Shown here: positions 1 to 7,637 of the stretch, piece by piece
Layout: each line of letters opens with the position of its first letter
How positions within the stretch are numbered: the first letter of the stretch is position 1
Source of the DNA: CAVPDE01 sp964580575
Lineage (GTDB): Bacteria > Desulfobacterota > DSM-4660 > Desulfatiglandales > HGW-15
Assembly (NCBI GenBank): GCA_964580575.1
Contig: CAZOLJ010000112.1
Coordinates: forward strand, 1 to 11,710
DNA length: 11,710 nucleotides
Direction of reading: 5' to 3'
Notes under the pieces: generated by a model
The model's database searches: none
What the model was told of the DNA's origin: nothing
Seen by the model: the letters and a program-made list of their open reading frames with translations, nothing else
Made by a program: the position numbers and the translations under genes

Positions 1-1706
1 GCAATGACCTCCCGGATGGAAGACGCTTTCAGGATCATGGCGATCACCCGGTCCAGGCCCAACGCAAGCCCGCCGTGAGGAGGAGCCCCATACTCCAGAG
101 CACGGAGAAAGAAGCCGAACTTGGCTTCCAATTCTTGTTCCGTCAGCTCCAGGGCAAGAAAAATCTTTTTCTGAATGTCCATCCTGTGGATCCTGATGCT
201 CCCACCCCCCAGTTCCTCCCCGTTCATGACGAGGTCATAAGCCCGTGACTTCAGGGTAAGGCATTCCTGCTTGTTCGCCGGATCAAAATCGATGCGATCC
301 GGCATGGTGAAGGGATGGTGCTGGGAACCGAGTTTTCCTTCCTTAAGTTCGAAGAGAGGGAAATCCGTTACCCAGAGGGGAACGAAACGGTTCTCAGAAA
401 TATTTTTTAGTCTTTCAGCGAGATGGAGGCGAAGACCGGAGAGTCCCTTGTTTACAAGATCTCGAGAGGTGTCTGCAATCATGATGATGACGTCTCCGTC
501 TTCGGTACGAAAGCGCTTTTGGAGACGGTCCTGTTCCGTTTGACTGAAGAACTGGACGATGTTCGACTCGAGCCGGCCGTCCGTCACCTTCATCCAGGTC
601 ATGCCCTTGGCGCCGAAGGATGGGGCGATTTTCATGGCATATTCATTTTGAAGCACGTTCTTGCTGAGAAAATCGGCCTGTCCTTTGATGCAAAATCCCT
701 TGATGCAGCCCCGCCCGTCCAACACCTGCCTGAAGACGGCATACTCCGTTTCCTTCAGAACGTCCGTGGCCTCTTCAAAGGCCATGCCGAAGCGAAGGTC
801 TGGCCGGTCTGATCCATAGCGCTCCATGGCGTCATCGTAAGTCATTCTGGGAAAGGGCCTTGGAAGGGAGATGCCGCCGAGGCCAAAGATCCTAACGGTG
901 AGCTCCTCAATGATCTCATAAATGAATTCCTCGTCGATGAAAGAGGCTTCGAGATCGAGTTGTGTGAACTCAGGCTGGCGATTCGGCCGCAAGTCTTCAT
1001 CCCTGAAGCACCGGGCAATCTGGAAATAGCGGTCCATGCCGCTCATCATGAGCAGTTGCTTGAAAAGCTGAGGCGACTGGGGCAGGGAATAGAACTTGCC
1101 CTTGTGAACTCGGCTCGGCACAAGATAATCCCTCGCTCCCTCAGGCGTGCTCTTGGTGAGGAAAGGGGTTTCGATTTCCGTGAAGTGAAGCTGGTCAAGG
1201 TATTCTCTGATGCATTTGATGATCTCATAGCGCTTGATGAAGAGCTCCTGAGCCGACGGCCGTCTCAGGTCCAGGTAACGGTACTGGAGCCTCAGCTCTT
1301 CATCCACCTTTTCAGGATTGGCCTTGATGTCCTCGCCGAAGGCGATGGCTTTTTCAGAGATCTTGAAGGGAAGGGTCCTGGAGAAAGAAAGAACTGCCAT
1401 TTTCTCGGCAAGCACCTCGATGCCGCCGGTGCTGAGGTTCGGGTTGTCCGTGCCCTTGTGGCGGAGAGCGACCTTGCCCCGCACTTGAATAACGTATTCC
1501 TCCTTGAGGTCGGCGGCCTCGTCGTAGCTTTCCTCGCCCACCTCAGGGTTAAAAACCACCTGGACGATCCCGCGAACATCGCGGAGGTGGATGAAACGCA
1601 GACTTCCGTGATCGCGGAAAGCATCCACCCAGCCCATGAGGAGAACATCCCTTCCCGCGTCAGAGGGGGTCAGATCACCGCAATAGATTCTTTGCCTCCA
1701 TTCCAT
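1..1706 (-). CDS. aspS: Aspartyl-tRNA synthetase (C-terminus cut by window edge)
   Basis: Cytoplasmic class II aminoacyl-tRNA synthetase that charges tRNA-Asp with aspartate. Translating the minus strand from the ATG at 1706 gives 568 residues. The order is an N-terminal anticodon-binding OB fold (about 1-105, with GWVDAFRDHGSLRF), the catalytic core with ARDYLVPSR (191-199), motif 2 FRDEDLRPNRQPEFTQLD (about 234-251), a bacterial insertion (GAD) domain (about 300-410), and motif 3 GGLALGLDR (545-553). Bacterial AspRS is usually about 590-600 residues, so roughly the last 20-30 are beyond base 1. GGAG lies 13 bases upstream of the ATG; an in-frame TTG directly before it is an alternative start. 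H33 and G85 sit where I recall non-discriminating AspRS has His and Gly, suggesting it also makes Asp-tRNA-Asn. The gene is divergent from glnA. Identity is certain; the tRNA specificity is inferred. Confidence 0.97.
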   Translation of the reverse strand, partial: MEWRQRIYCGDLTPSDAGRDVLLMGWVDAFRDHGSLRFIHLRDVRGIVQVVFNPEVGEESYDEAADLKEEYVIQVRGKVALRHKGTDNPNLSTGGIEVLAEKMAVLSFSRTLPFKISEKAIAFGEDIKANPEKVDEELRLQYRYLDLRRPSAQELFIKRYEIIKCIREYLDQLHFTEIETPFLTKSTPEGARDYLVPSRVHKGKFYSLPQSPQLFKQLLMMSGMDRYFQIARCFRDEDLRPNRQPEFTQLDLEASFIDEEFIYEIIEELTVRIFGLGGISLPRPFPRMTYDDAMERYGSDRPDLRFGMAFEEATDVLKETEYAVFRQVLDGRGCIKGFCIKGQADFLSKNVLQNEYAMKIAPSFGAKGMTWMKVTDGRLESNIVQFFSQTEQDRLQKRFRTEDGDVIIMIADTSRDLVNKGLSGLRLHLAERLKNISENRFVPLWVTDFPLFELKEGKLGSQHHPFTMPDRIDFDPANKQECLTLKSRAYDLVMNGEELGGGSIRIHRMDIQKKIFLALELTEQELEAKFGFFLRALEYGAPPHGGLALGLDRVIAMILKASSIREVI

Positions 1707-1745
1707 CAACGAAACTTGTCTCCGGGATTTTGAATTGAACCCAAT

Positions 1746-1774
1746 TTTATACTCGATCAAAAACTTTCGAGCAA
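1746..1774 (-). promoter_or_regulatory. Probable sigma-70 promoter of aspS
   Basis: On the minus strand a -10 box TATAAA (1746-1751, 5 of 6 to consensus) follows a weak -35 box TTGCTC (1769-1774, 3 of 6) with an ideal 17-base spacer. Transcription would start near 1738 and leave a leader of about 32 bases before the aspS ATG at 1706. This is pattern matching only. Confidence 0.45.
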
Positions 1775-1829
1775 TCCTATTTTTTCTAGAAGAGGACGGT
1801 CCTAACGCAAAGCGCTCACGAGCTATTTC

Positions 1830-1911
1830 AAATCCCCTCTGCCTCCCCTTCACAAAGGGGAGATCCTGTGGTGGGTTTCCCCCTTTATCAAAGAGGGAGC
1901 AAGGGGGATTT
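1830..1911. repeat. Palindromic intergenic repeat with AAATCCCC ends
   Basis: An 82-base element begins AAATCCCC and ends GGGGGATTT, so its ends are inverted repeats of each other (about 15 of 19 matching by eye). Inside are two smaller hairpins, CCCCTT-cacA-AAGGGG type at 1846-1860 and CCCTTT-atc-AAAGAGGG type around 1881-1897. It codes for nothing convincing; the short frames crossing it are chance. Repeats of this look are, from memory, scattered through deltaproteobacterial genomes. The hexamer CGAGCT occurs just outside both ends (1819-1824 and 1913-1918), which might be a remnant duplication or chance. Confidence 0.6.
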
Positions 1912-1912
1912 G

Positions 1913-1966
1913 CGAGCTTACTCTTTTGTAGCATTGAATGGAGAGATCCTACAAAATTGTAGCTCG
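1913..1966. promoter_or_regulatory. Long inverted repeat upstream of the glnA sigma-54 promoter
   Basis: The arms 1913-1931 and 1949-1966 are inverted copies: CGAGCT (1913-1918) pairs with AGCTCG (1961-1966), and TTTTGTAG (1924-1931) pairs with CTACAAAA (1949-1956), with a 5x4 mismatch between them and a 17-base loop. A shorter palindrome, CTACAA-AA-TTGTAG, sits at 1949-1962. Its centre is about 108 bases upstream of the predicted glnA transcription start, where enhancer-binding activators of sigma-54 normally bind. It does not match the NtrC consensus I know, so the binding protein is unknown. It could instead be the tail of the neighbouring repeat. Confidence 0.35.
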
Positions 1967-2037
1967 AGTGACAAGGGGTGGTTTGGCCAAGGCGACAAAA
2001 GGCAAGGGATGCCTAAGGGTTGCAGCATCGGAGCCAA

Positions 2038-2053
2038 TGGCACGCGTCTTGCT
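2038..2053 (+). promoter_or_regulatory. Sigma-54 (RpoN) promoter of glnA
   Basis: TGGCACGCGTCTTGCT matches the sigma-54 consensus TGGCACG-N4-TTGCT at every fixed position. The -24 GG is at 2039-2040 and the -12 GC at 2051-2052, with the required spacing. Transcription would start near 2063-2065, giving a leader of about 92 bases before the glnA ATG. Sigma-54 promoters need an NtrC-type activator and are the classic nitrogen-limitation promoters of glnA in proteobacteria. The leader contains a small hairpin, TTCGC-acgg-GCGAA, and nothing that I recognise as a riboswitch. Confidence 0.85.
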
Positions 2054-2142
2054 CAAGCCTGTTAGCAATAAAAATCGATTCGCACGGGCGAACGTGTTTT
2101 CAACGATATTCATTTCAGGGGGAGGTAATCAGAATCCAACAT

Positions 2143-2150
2143 GGGGAGGA
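2143..2150 (+). promoter_or_regulatory. Ribosome binding site deciding the glnA start
   Basis: GGGGAGGA lies 5 bases before ATG 2156 and is near-ideal. It overlaps the first codons of the longer frame from ATG 2141, which argues for the 2156 start. A second purine-rich run (AGGGGGAGGT, about 2117-2126) would sit about 15 bases before ATG 2141, which is too far. Confidence 0.75.
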
Positions 2151-2155
2151 AATCA

Positions 2156-3580
2156 ATGAGTGAAACAAATACGGCAAAAGACATTGTAAGCATGATCAAG
2201 ACAGAGAAGGTGGAAGTGGTGGACCTGCGATTCATGGACTTTCCGGGTCTGTGGCAGCACTTCTCCATACCCGCAAGGGAAGTGGATGAGGACACTTTTG
2301 AAAGCGGCCTTGGCTTCGACGGGTCGAGCATACGGGGATGGCAGGCGATCAATGAATCGGACATGCTGGTCAAGCCTGTGGCTGAGACCGCCTTTATCGA
2401 TCCCTTTTTTCAGGCCAAGACCCTCGTCATTCTCTGCAACATCTGTGATCCGGTGACCGGAGAAGACTACACGAGGGATCCGCGGAACATTGCCCGCAAG
2501 GCGGAGAATTACCTCAAGAGCCTGGGCATCGCGGATGTAGCCTACTTCGGTCCTGAAGCGGAATTCTTTATCTTTGACGATATCCGCTTTGATCAGAACG
2601 AGCATGAAGGGTACTACCACATCGACTCGGTGGAGGGCCGCTGGAACGCCGGCCGGGTGGAGAACCCGAACCTGGGATACAAAATCCGCTACAAGGAAGG
2701 CTATTTCCCGGTTCCTCCCACGGACAGCCAGCAGGACATCCGCAGCGAAATGATGCTGACCCTGGAGAAGATCGGTGTGCTGATCGAGGCCCAGCACCAT
2801 GAAGTGGCCACAGGAGGGCAATCGGAAATCGACATGCGTTTTTCTCCTCTGGTCCAGATGGCGGACAGCCTGCTCAAGTACAAGTATGTCATCAAAAATG
2901 TGGCCAAGAAGTACAACAAGACCGTGACCTTCATGCCCAAGCCCCTGTTCAGCGACAACGGCTCAGGCATGCACGTCCACAGCTCCCTGTGGAAAGGCGG
3001 CCAGAATCTCTATGCCGGTGACGGGTACGCGGGTTTGTCGCAAATGGCCATGTATGCCATCGGCGGAATCCTGAAACATGCGCCGTCGCTTCTGGCGATC
3101 ACGAGCCCGACCACCAACAGTTACAAGCGGCTGGTGCCGGGTTTCGAAGCCCCGGTCAACCTGGCCTATTCAAGGCGGAATCGAAGCGCGGCGGTTCGCA
3201 TTCCTCTTTACTCCACATCTCCCAAAGCCAAGCGGCTGGAGTTCCGGTGCCCTGACCCGAGCTGCAATCCCTATCTGGCATTCTCCGCCATTCTCATGGC
3301 CATGCTTGACGGGATCCAGAACAAGGTGGACCCGGGAGATCCGCTGGACAAGGATATCTATGATCTGCCGCCGGAAGAACTGGCCAAGGTGCCTCACACT
3401 CCAGGCTCCCTCCGGGAAGCCCTAAAGGCCCTTGAAGCGGACCATGCGTACCTGCTGAAAGGGGATGTGTTCACCTCGGATGTGATCGAGACCTGGATTT
3501 CCTACAAGATAGAGAAAGAGGTTTTAGCGGTCGAGCTTCGGCCCCATCCCTGGGAGTTCGCGCTCTACTACGATATCTGA
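2156..3580 (+). CDS. glnA: Glutamine synthetase, type I-beta
   Basis: Makes glutamine from glutamate, ammonia and ATP in the cytoplasm, and is normally a dodecamer. The 474-residue product aligns along its whole length with enterobacterial GlnA. It has the FDGSSIRGW loop near the N-terminus, the GYFPVPPTDSQQDIRSEM segment, NGSGMHVHSSL (nucleotide/ammonia site), GFEAPVNLAYSRRNRSAA with the flap glutamate, and the extra segment around EGRWNAGR that marks the I-beta group. Tyr402 sits in IYDLPPEE, the site that GlnE adenylylates, so the enzyme should be switched off covalently. That fits glnE lying next downstream. The start at 2156 is chosen for the strong ribosome binding site 5 bases upstream and because the protein then begins MSETNTAKDIV. 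Expression is likely nitrogen-controlled through the sigma-54 promoter at 2038. Confidence 0.98.
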   Translation: MSETNTAKDIVSMIKTEKVEVVDLRFMDFPGLWQHFSIPAREVDEDTFESGLGFDGSSIRGWQAINESDMLVKPVAETAFIDPFFQAKTLVILCNICDPVTGEDYTRDPRNIARKAENYLKSLGIADVAYFGPEAEFFIFDDIRFDQNEHEGYYHIDSVEGRWNAGRVENPNLGYKIRYKEGYFPVPPTDSQQDIRSEMMLTLEKIGVLIEAQHHEVATGGQSEIDMRFSPLVQMADSLLKYKYVIKNVAKKYNKTVTFMPKPLFSDNGSGMHVHSSLWKGGQNLYAGDGYAGLSQMAMYAIGGILKHAPSLLAITSPTTNSYKRLVPGFEAPVNLAYSRRNRSAAVRIPLYSTSPKAKRLEFRCPDPSCNPYLAFSAILMAMLDGIQNKVDPGDPLDKDIYDLPPEELAKVPHTPGSLREALKALEADHAYLLKGDVFTSDVIETWISYKIEKEVLAVELRPHPWEFALYYDI

Positions 3581-3611
3581 TGCAAGAAACGCTCTTCTAC
3601 GTCCCAGCCTT

Positions 3612-3633
3612 CCCTCCCCCTTGAGGGGGAGGG
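3612..3633. repeat. Perfect C/G-rich hairpin after glnA
   Basis: CCCTCCCCC, loop TTGA, GGGGGAGGG gives a perfect 9-base-pair stem 31 bases after the glnA stop, followed by AGGGTGGGGGTGGG. It has no T run, so it is not a canonical intrinsic terminator, though it may slow polymerase or protect the glnA mRNA 3' end. It looks like one unit of a dispersed repeat whose inverted partner is at 3683-3737. Confidence 0.55.
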
Positions 3634-3682
3634 CCAGGGTGGGGGTGGGAAAGATGGAAAATTCCTCTCAGATTTCTTGTGT

Positions 3683-3737
3683 CCCCCTCCCCTCTATCCC
3701 CTCTCCTCCAGAGGCGGACCAGCCGCCGGGGGAGGGG
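3683..3737. repeat. Second C/G-rich palindromic repeat unit, inverted
   Basis: CCCCTCCCC (3684-3692) pairs with GGGGAGGGG (3729-3737), with an inner hairpin GGCGG-accag-CCGCC at 3713-3727. Read on the other strand it resembles the unit at 3612-3640, so the pair may be two inverted copies of one repeat family. The rest of the 297-base gap between glnA and glnE holds only the promoter noted at 3836. Confidence 0.5.
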
Positions 3738-3835
3738 AAAACCCTTATCAGTTCTCCGAGCGGTGATTTCTCTTCTTTTGACTTGCCGTGGGTCTTAATG
3801 TCTTCAGAGCGATTCTCTCGGTGAATGAACGACTG

Positions 3836-3844
3836 TGCTATACT
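3836..3844 (+). promoter_or_regulatory. Extended -10 promoter candidate for glnE
   Basis: TGCTATACT is an extended -10 (TG-N-TATACT, 5 of 6 to TATAAT). No good -35 box is seen at 16-18 bases, which is typical of extended -10 promoters. Transcription would start near 3851, after two of the three possible glnE start codons, and so favours the TTG at 3878. Confidence 0.4.
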
Positions 3845-3877
3845 ATCCGTAGATTACCCTTGGGGGGGGCAGGGGAA

Positions 3878-6800
3878 TTGAAAACTGCCGAAGAAAAACT
3901 GCGGGCCGAACACCTTGCGCGGCTGGGCGAGCGATATTCCAGGATCTTCAGCGAAAAGGATGTGGAGCGCCATCTGGCAGCGCTAGGCCGCCTGTCCCCC
4001 CTGCATCCCGTGGAGATCCTTCTTGATCCAAGAAGAGACGGGACCCTGGACTGCACGGTCTTGGCCTTTGATTACCCTTCCGAGTTTTCTCTGATTACCG
4101 GCATCCTTGCAGGCATGGGCTTCAGCACTGTGTCGGGAGAAGTGTTCACCGATGAGGGAATTCCTCAAACTGTTGCCAAGCGAAAGCGACGTGACAAAGA
4201 GGACCTTGGGAAGAGGCGCAGAATCATCGATCACTTCTCCGGGATCGTCGAGACTTCCTTGCCTTTGGAGAGCTGGTCGGAGGAACTCCGATCCCGCATG
4301 GAGGCTGCGATCCGGCTCCTGGAAAAGGGAGACGAGCCGTCGATTACAGAGGCGAAGCAGCAGGTCAATGAGCTTGTGGTCAGAAGACTCGCTCCTCTTC
4401 ACCAGAGCTCTTATCCCGTGCCCTTTCCCGTTGAAATCCAGATAGACGAACACGCGGGAGCCTTCACCCGCTTGAGGGTCATCTCGGAAGACACGCCCGC
4501 TTTCTTGTATGCCCTGTCCAACGCCCTGTCCCTGCACGACGTCTCGATTGAACACGTGAGAATCAGAACGATTCACGGCCGCGTGGAAGATGAAATCGAC
4601 CTGGTCGACCTGCGGGGCCGCAAGATAGACAACCCGGAATTGCTCAACCGCGTCAAGTTCTCCATACTTCTCACCAAGCAGTTCACCTATTTCCTGGGCG
4701 CTGCGCCTGACCCGTTCACGGCGCTTTCACGGTTCGAGCAGATCGTGAGAGACTTGGTGCAGAAGAAAAAGGAAAAGGAGTGGCTGGACCTGCTGACGCA
4801 GCCTCATCTGCTCAAAGATCTTGCGAGACTCCTCGGCGCGAGTGACTTCCTGTGGGAAGACTTCATTCGCCTGCAATATGAGACCCTGCTTCCCATGCGG
4901 AGCTCCTATGTCAGGACGCGTGCTCTTGAAGAAACCACCGACACCCTGCTCGAAAGAATGAGGAACGCACTGAAGGATGCGCAAACTCTTGAGGAAAAGG
5001 CGCAAAGGCTGAACCGGTTCAAAGACCGGGAAATCTTTTTCATCGATCTAGACCACATTCTTCATCCGGAATCCACATTCGACTCCTTTGCCCTGTCTCT
5101 GACTCGGCTTGCCGAGCAGGTCGTCGATGAAGGAGCACGAATGGTTTACGAGGATCTCACGAGACGCTTCGGAAAGCCAAGAACCGTGGCCGGTCTTGAG
5201 GCAAAATACGCCATCCTGGGGCTGGGGAAGCTCGGCGGTGCCGCTCTAGGGTATGCCTCTGACCTGGAATTGCTTTTTGTTTACAGCGACAGCGGCACGA
5301 CGGACGGAGATCCCCCTCTCACGAACGCGGAGTTTTTCGACCGCTTCGTCAAGGGAGTGACCGGCCTCATCAAGTCAAAGAGGAAAGGTATTTTTCAACT
5401 CGATCTGCGACTTCGGCCTTTCGGAAACGCGGGACCGCTGGCCAGCAGCCTGGACAGCTTCTGCCGCTACTATGGTCCTGCCGGCCCATCCCATTCCTAT
5501 GAGAGGCTGGCCCTGGTTCGTCTTCGGGCGATAGGTGGTGATCCTGAGCTGGGCAAGCAAGTGGAGCGGCTCAGGGATGAGATGGTCTATTTTTCCGGCC
5601 GCCTGGATCTTCAGGAACTGAAAGATCTCAGGGAGAAGCAATTCAAGGAGAAGACCGGCGCCACAAGGCTCAATGCCAAATTCAGTCCCGGAGGCCTGGT
5701 GGACCTGGAGTACAGCGTTCAAATTCTCCAGGTGACCTACGGCAAGGAGGTCCCCTCGCTCAGGACCCCTCTTCTCCGTGAAGCCCTGAAGGTTCTCTCC
5801 GAGGAGGGAGTTCTCTCAGATGAAGAATCCGCTCGTCTCATCAACGCGTACACTTTTCTGAGGCATCTGATCAACAGCATGCGCATGCTTCGCGGTTCCG
5901 CCTTGGACCTTTTCTTCCCGTCCCAGGATTCTTCAGAATTCACTCATCTTGCCCGCCGCATGGGATACTCGAGAGGCGGCCCCCTTGAACCTTCAGAGCA
6001 ACTTCGTATAGATTTTGAAAACCATTCCGCAGCCGTTCGCGTCTTTGTAGAGCGCCATTTTGGCCGCGATTCGATTCCGGGAGCCACGGCGGGCAATGCG
6101 GCGGATCTTGTTCTGTCGGACCAGGTGCCGCAAAAAACGAGGGATTCCATTTTGCGCGAAGGCGGCTTCGATCATCCTGAGCGAGCCTACGCGAACATCA
6201 AGAGCATGGCAGGAGGTGGAACTCGCAGAACGACCTTTGCCAAGCTTGCCCTCCTCGCCTTTGATATTTTGAAGAGAAAGCCGGATCCTGACATGGCTCT
6301 CAACAACTGGGAGCGTTTTGTCCGCGCCCAGGTGAGCGCCGATTTCCATTACAACCTGCTCCTGTCGCAGCCCATGCGTCTTGAACTCCTGCTCGGAATC
6401 TTTGCAGGGAGCCAGTTTCTGTCGGATGCGCTGGTGAGGAATCCGGGTTTTCTGGACTGGGTGGTGGCCCCGGAGGTTCTGCACAAGATCCGCGAGACAA
6501 GGGATATTGAAGAAGACCTTCGTCGCACGGCGTCCGGGTGCAGCAGCCATGGGGAATGGCTCAACCGTCTGCGCCGGCTGAGGCGCCGGGAAATGCTGCG
6601 AATCGGGATCCGGGACATCTGCCTCGGCGCTCCGACCCGCGAGGTGATGCTGGAGTTGTCGAGGGTGGCTGAGGCTTTTGCACAGGCCGTTTTGGAAAAG
6701 AGAACCCGGGAGCATCCGGAATGGAAAGACCGCTTCTGCATCCTGGCCCTGGGAAAACTTGGAGGCTATGAGCTGAACTACAGTTCCGACGTTGATCTGC

Positions 6801-7603
6801 TCGGTCTCTGGAGCGAGGAGGATGGGAAAACGGATCCGGACAAGAAGGCCTTGTTCGCTCGCCTCATGGAAGATTTTCGGTCGGACCTCTCAAGCCACAC
6901 CGAGGAAGGGTATGCGTACCGGGTGGATTTGAGGCTGAGGCCTTTTGGCCGGGACGGGGAACTGGTCCCTTCGTGGTCTTCTCTTGTCCGATATTACACC
7001 GACGTGGCCTCGCTCTGGGAAGTTCAGGCAGCCCTCAAAATGCGTCCAGTGGCCGGGAACCTTCGTCTCGGCTATTCGTTCTTGGAAAAGATACGGCCTG
7101 TCCTCTTGCAGAACAGGAAAGGGGAAGACATTGCCCGGTCCATTGAAAAGATGCGGGCTATCGGAGTGAAGACCCACTCCGGCGCAACGCCTGATGTGAA
7201 AAGCGGTATGGGGGGATTGCGGGATGTGGAATTTCTTGTCCAGGGGCTGCAGCTCATTCACGGAGCACGAATCCCTTCTCTCCTTGAGGGAAACACGCTT
7301 AATGCTCTGGAACTGCTTGGCAAGGAAAACATCCTCCCTGAGCCTGTGGCGTTAGGGCTCAAGGAAGACTACCTGTTCCTCCGGCGGGTGGAACACTGCC
7401 TCCAGATTCTTGAAGACAGGCAGATCCATGCGATCCCGAAGGACAAAAAGGAACTCAAGGCTCTTAGCCGGCGGCTCCTCGGGGCAGACGGAAACGAAGA
7501 CCGGTTCAGGGAAAAACTGAACGGGAGCCTCCAGCGGATTCATGTGGCCTACACGAGGTATTTGGTTGAGGGGGAAAGCCAGAGAGAGGAGTATGGCCTT
7601 TAG
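3878..7603 (+). CDS. glnE: Glutamine synthetase adenylyltransferase/adenylyl-removing enzyme with N-terminal ACT-like region
   Basis: Adds AMP to, and removes it from, the regulatory tyrosine of glutamine synthetase (Tyr402 of the adjacent GlnA). Residues about 275-1241 match full-length GlnE (about 950 residues) with both nucleotidyltransferase halves. The N-terminal half has GLGKLGGAALGYASDLELL (from 448), where the metal pair is D462-x-E464 rather than D-x-D. The C-terminal half has LGKLGGYELNYSSDVDLL with D971-x-D973. Both helical partner regions are present (SPGGLVDLEYSVQ, GMGGLRDVEFLVQ). The first 275 residues are extra. They contain two stretches resembling the tandem ACT domains of GlnD (about 56-95, and 184-265 with VISEDTPAFLYALSNAL). 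Starts possible are GTG 3788, GTG 3821 and TTG 3878; TTG is preferred because of the promoter at 3836 and the G-rich ribosome site before it. A run of eight G (3862-3869) lies just upstream. Function is certain; the ACT reading is by eye. Confidence 0.93.
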   Translation: MKTAEEKLRAEHLARLGERYSRIFSEKDVERHLAALGRLSPLHPVEILLDPRRDGTLDCTVLAFDYPSEFSLITGILAGMGFSTVSGEVFTDEGIPQTVAKRKRRDKEDLGKRRRIIDHFSGIVETSLPLESWSEELRSRMEAAIRLLEKGDEPSITEAKQQVNELVVRRLAPLHQSSYPVPFPVEIQIDEHAGAFTRLRVISEDTPAFLYALSNALSLHDVSIEHVRIRTIHGRVEDEIDLVDLRGRKIDNPELLNRVKFSILLTKQFTYFLGAAPDPFTALSRFEQIVRDLVQKKKEKEWLDLLTQPHLLKDLARLLGASDFLWEDFIRLQYETLLPMRSSYVRTRALEETTDTLLERMRNALKDAQTLEEKAQRLNRFKDREIFFIDLDHILHPESTFDSFALSLTRLAEQVVDEGARMVYEDLTRRFGKPRTVAGLEAKYAILGLGKLGGAALGYASDLELLFVYSDSGTTDGDPPLTNAEFFDRFVKGVTGLIKSKRKGIFQLDLRLRPFGNAGPLASSLDSFCRYYGPAGPSHSYERLALVRLRAIGGDPELGKQVERLRDEMVYFSGRLDLQELKDLREKQFKEKTGATRLNAKFSPGGLVDLEYSVQILQVTYGKEVPSLRTPLLREALKVLSEEGVLSDEESARLINAYTFLRHLINSMRMLRGSALDLFFPSQDSSEFTHLARRMGYSRGGPLEPSEQLRIDFENHSAAVRVFVERHFGRDSIPGATAGNAADLVLSDQVPQKTRDSILREGGFDHPERAYANIKSMAGGGTRRTTFAKLALLAFDILKRKPDPDMALNNWERFVRAQVSADFHYNLLLSQPMRLELLLGIFAGSQFLSDALVRNPGFLDWVVAPEVLHKIRETRDIEEDLRRTASGCSSHGEWLNRLRRLRRREMLRIGIRDICLGAPTREVMLELSRVAEAFAQAVLEKRTREHPEWKDRFCILALGKLGGYELNYSSDVDLLGLWSEEDGKTDPDKKALFARLMEDFRSDLSSHTEEGYAYRVDLRLRPFGRDGELVPSWSSLVRYYTDVASLWEVQAALKMRPVAGNLRLGYSFLEKIRPVLLQNRKGEDIARSIEKMRAIGVKTHSGATPDVKSGMGGLRDVEFLVQGLQLIHGARIPSLLEGNTLNALELLGKENILPEPVALGLKEDYLFLRRVEHCLQILEDRQIHAIPKDKKELKALSRRLLGADGNEDRFREKLNGSLQRIHVAYTRYLVEGESQREEYGL

Positions 7604-7637
7604 TGGCTTAGAAGTTGGCGAAAAACAAGACCGGATC

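Noticed and set aside
960..1733. 257-residue plus-strand frame opposite aspS.
   Set aside because: It is the antisense shadow of the well-supported aspS; its residues show no recognisable domain.
1819..1918. Target-site duplication (CGAGCT) around the repeat at 1830-1911.
   Set aside because: The two copies are at unequal distances from the element ends and a third copy occurs in inverted form nearby, so chance or the inverted repeat explains it as well.
1707..2035. Canonical NtrC sites (GCAC-N7-GTGC type) upstream of glnA.
   Set aside because: Read through by eye on both strands; no convincing match was found, only the unrelated CTACAA/TTGTAG palindrome and a short AGGCA/TGCCT hairpin at 2000-2014.
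2141..2155. ATG 2141 as the glnA start.
   Set aside because: Its codons overlap the strong GGGGAGGA site, which is correctly spaced for ATG 2156.
2153..2821. 222-residue minus-strand frame opposite glnA, and the similar 240-residue frame at 5993-6715 opposite glnE.
   Set aside because: Both lie entirely on the opposite strand of highly conserved genes and show no family features or ribosome sites.
3612..3633. Intrinsic terminator of glnA.
   Set aside because: The hairpin is perfect but has no T run after it, and it resembles a dispersed repeat unit; listed as a repeat instead.
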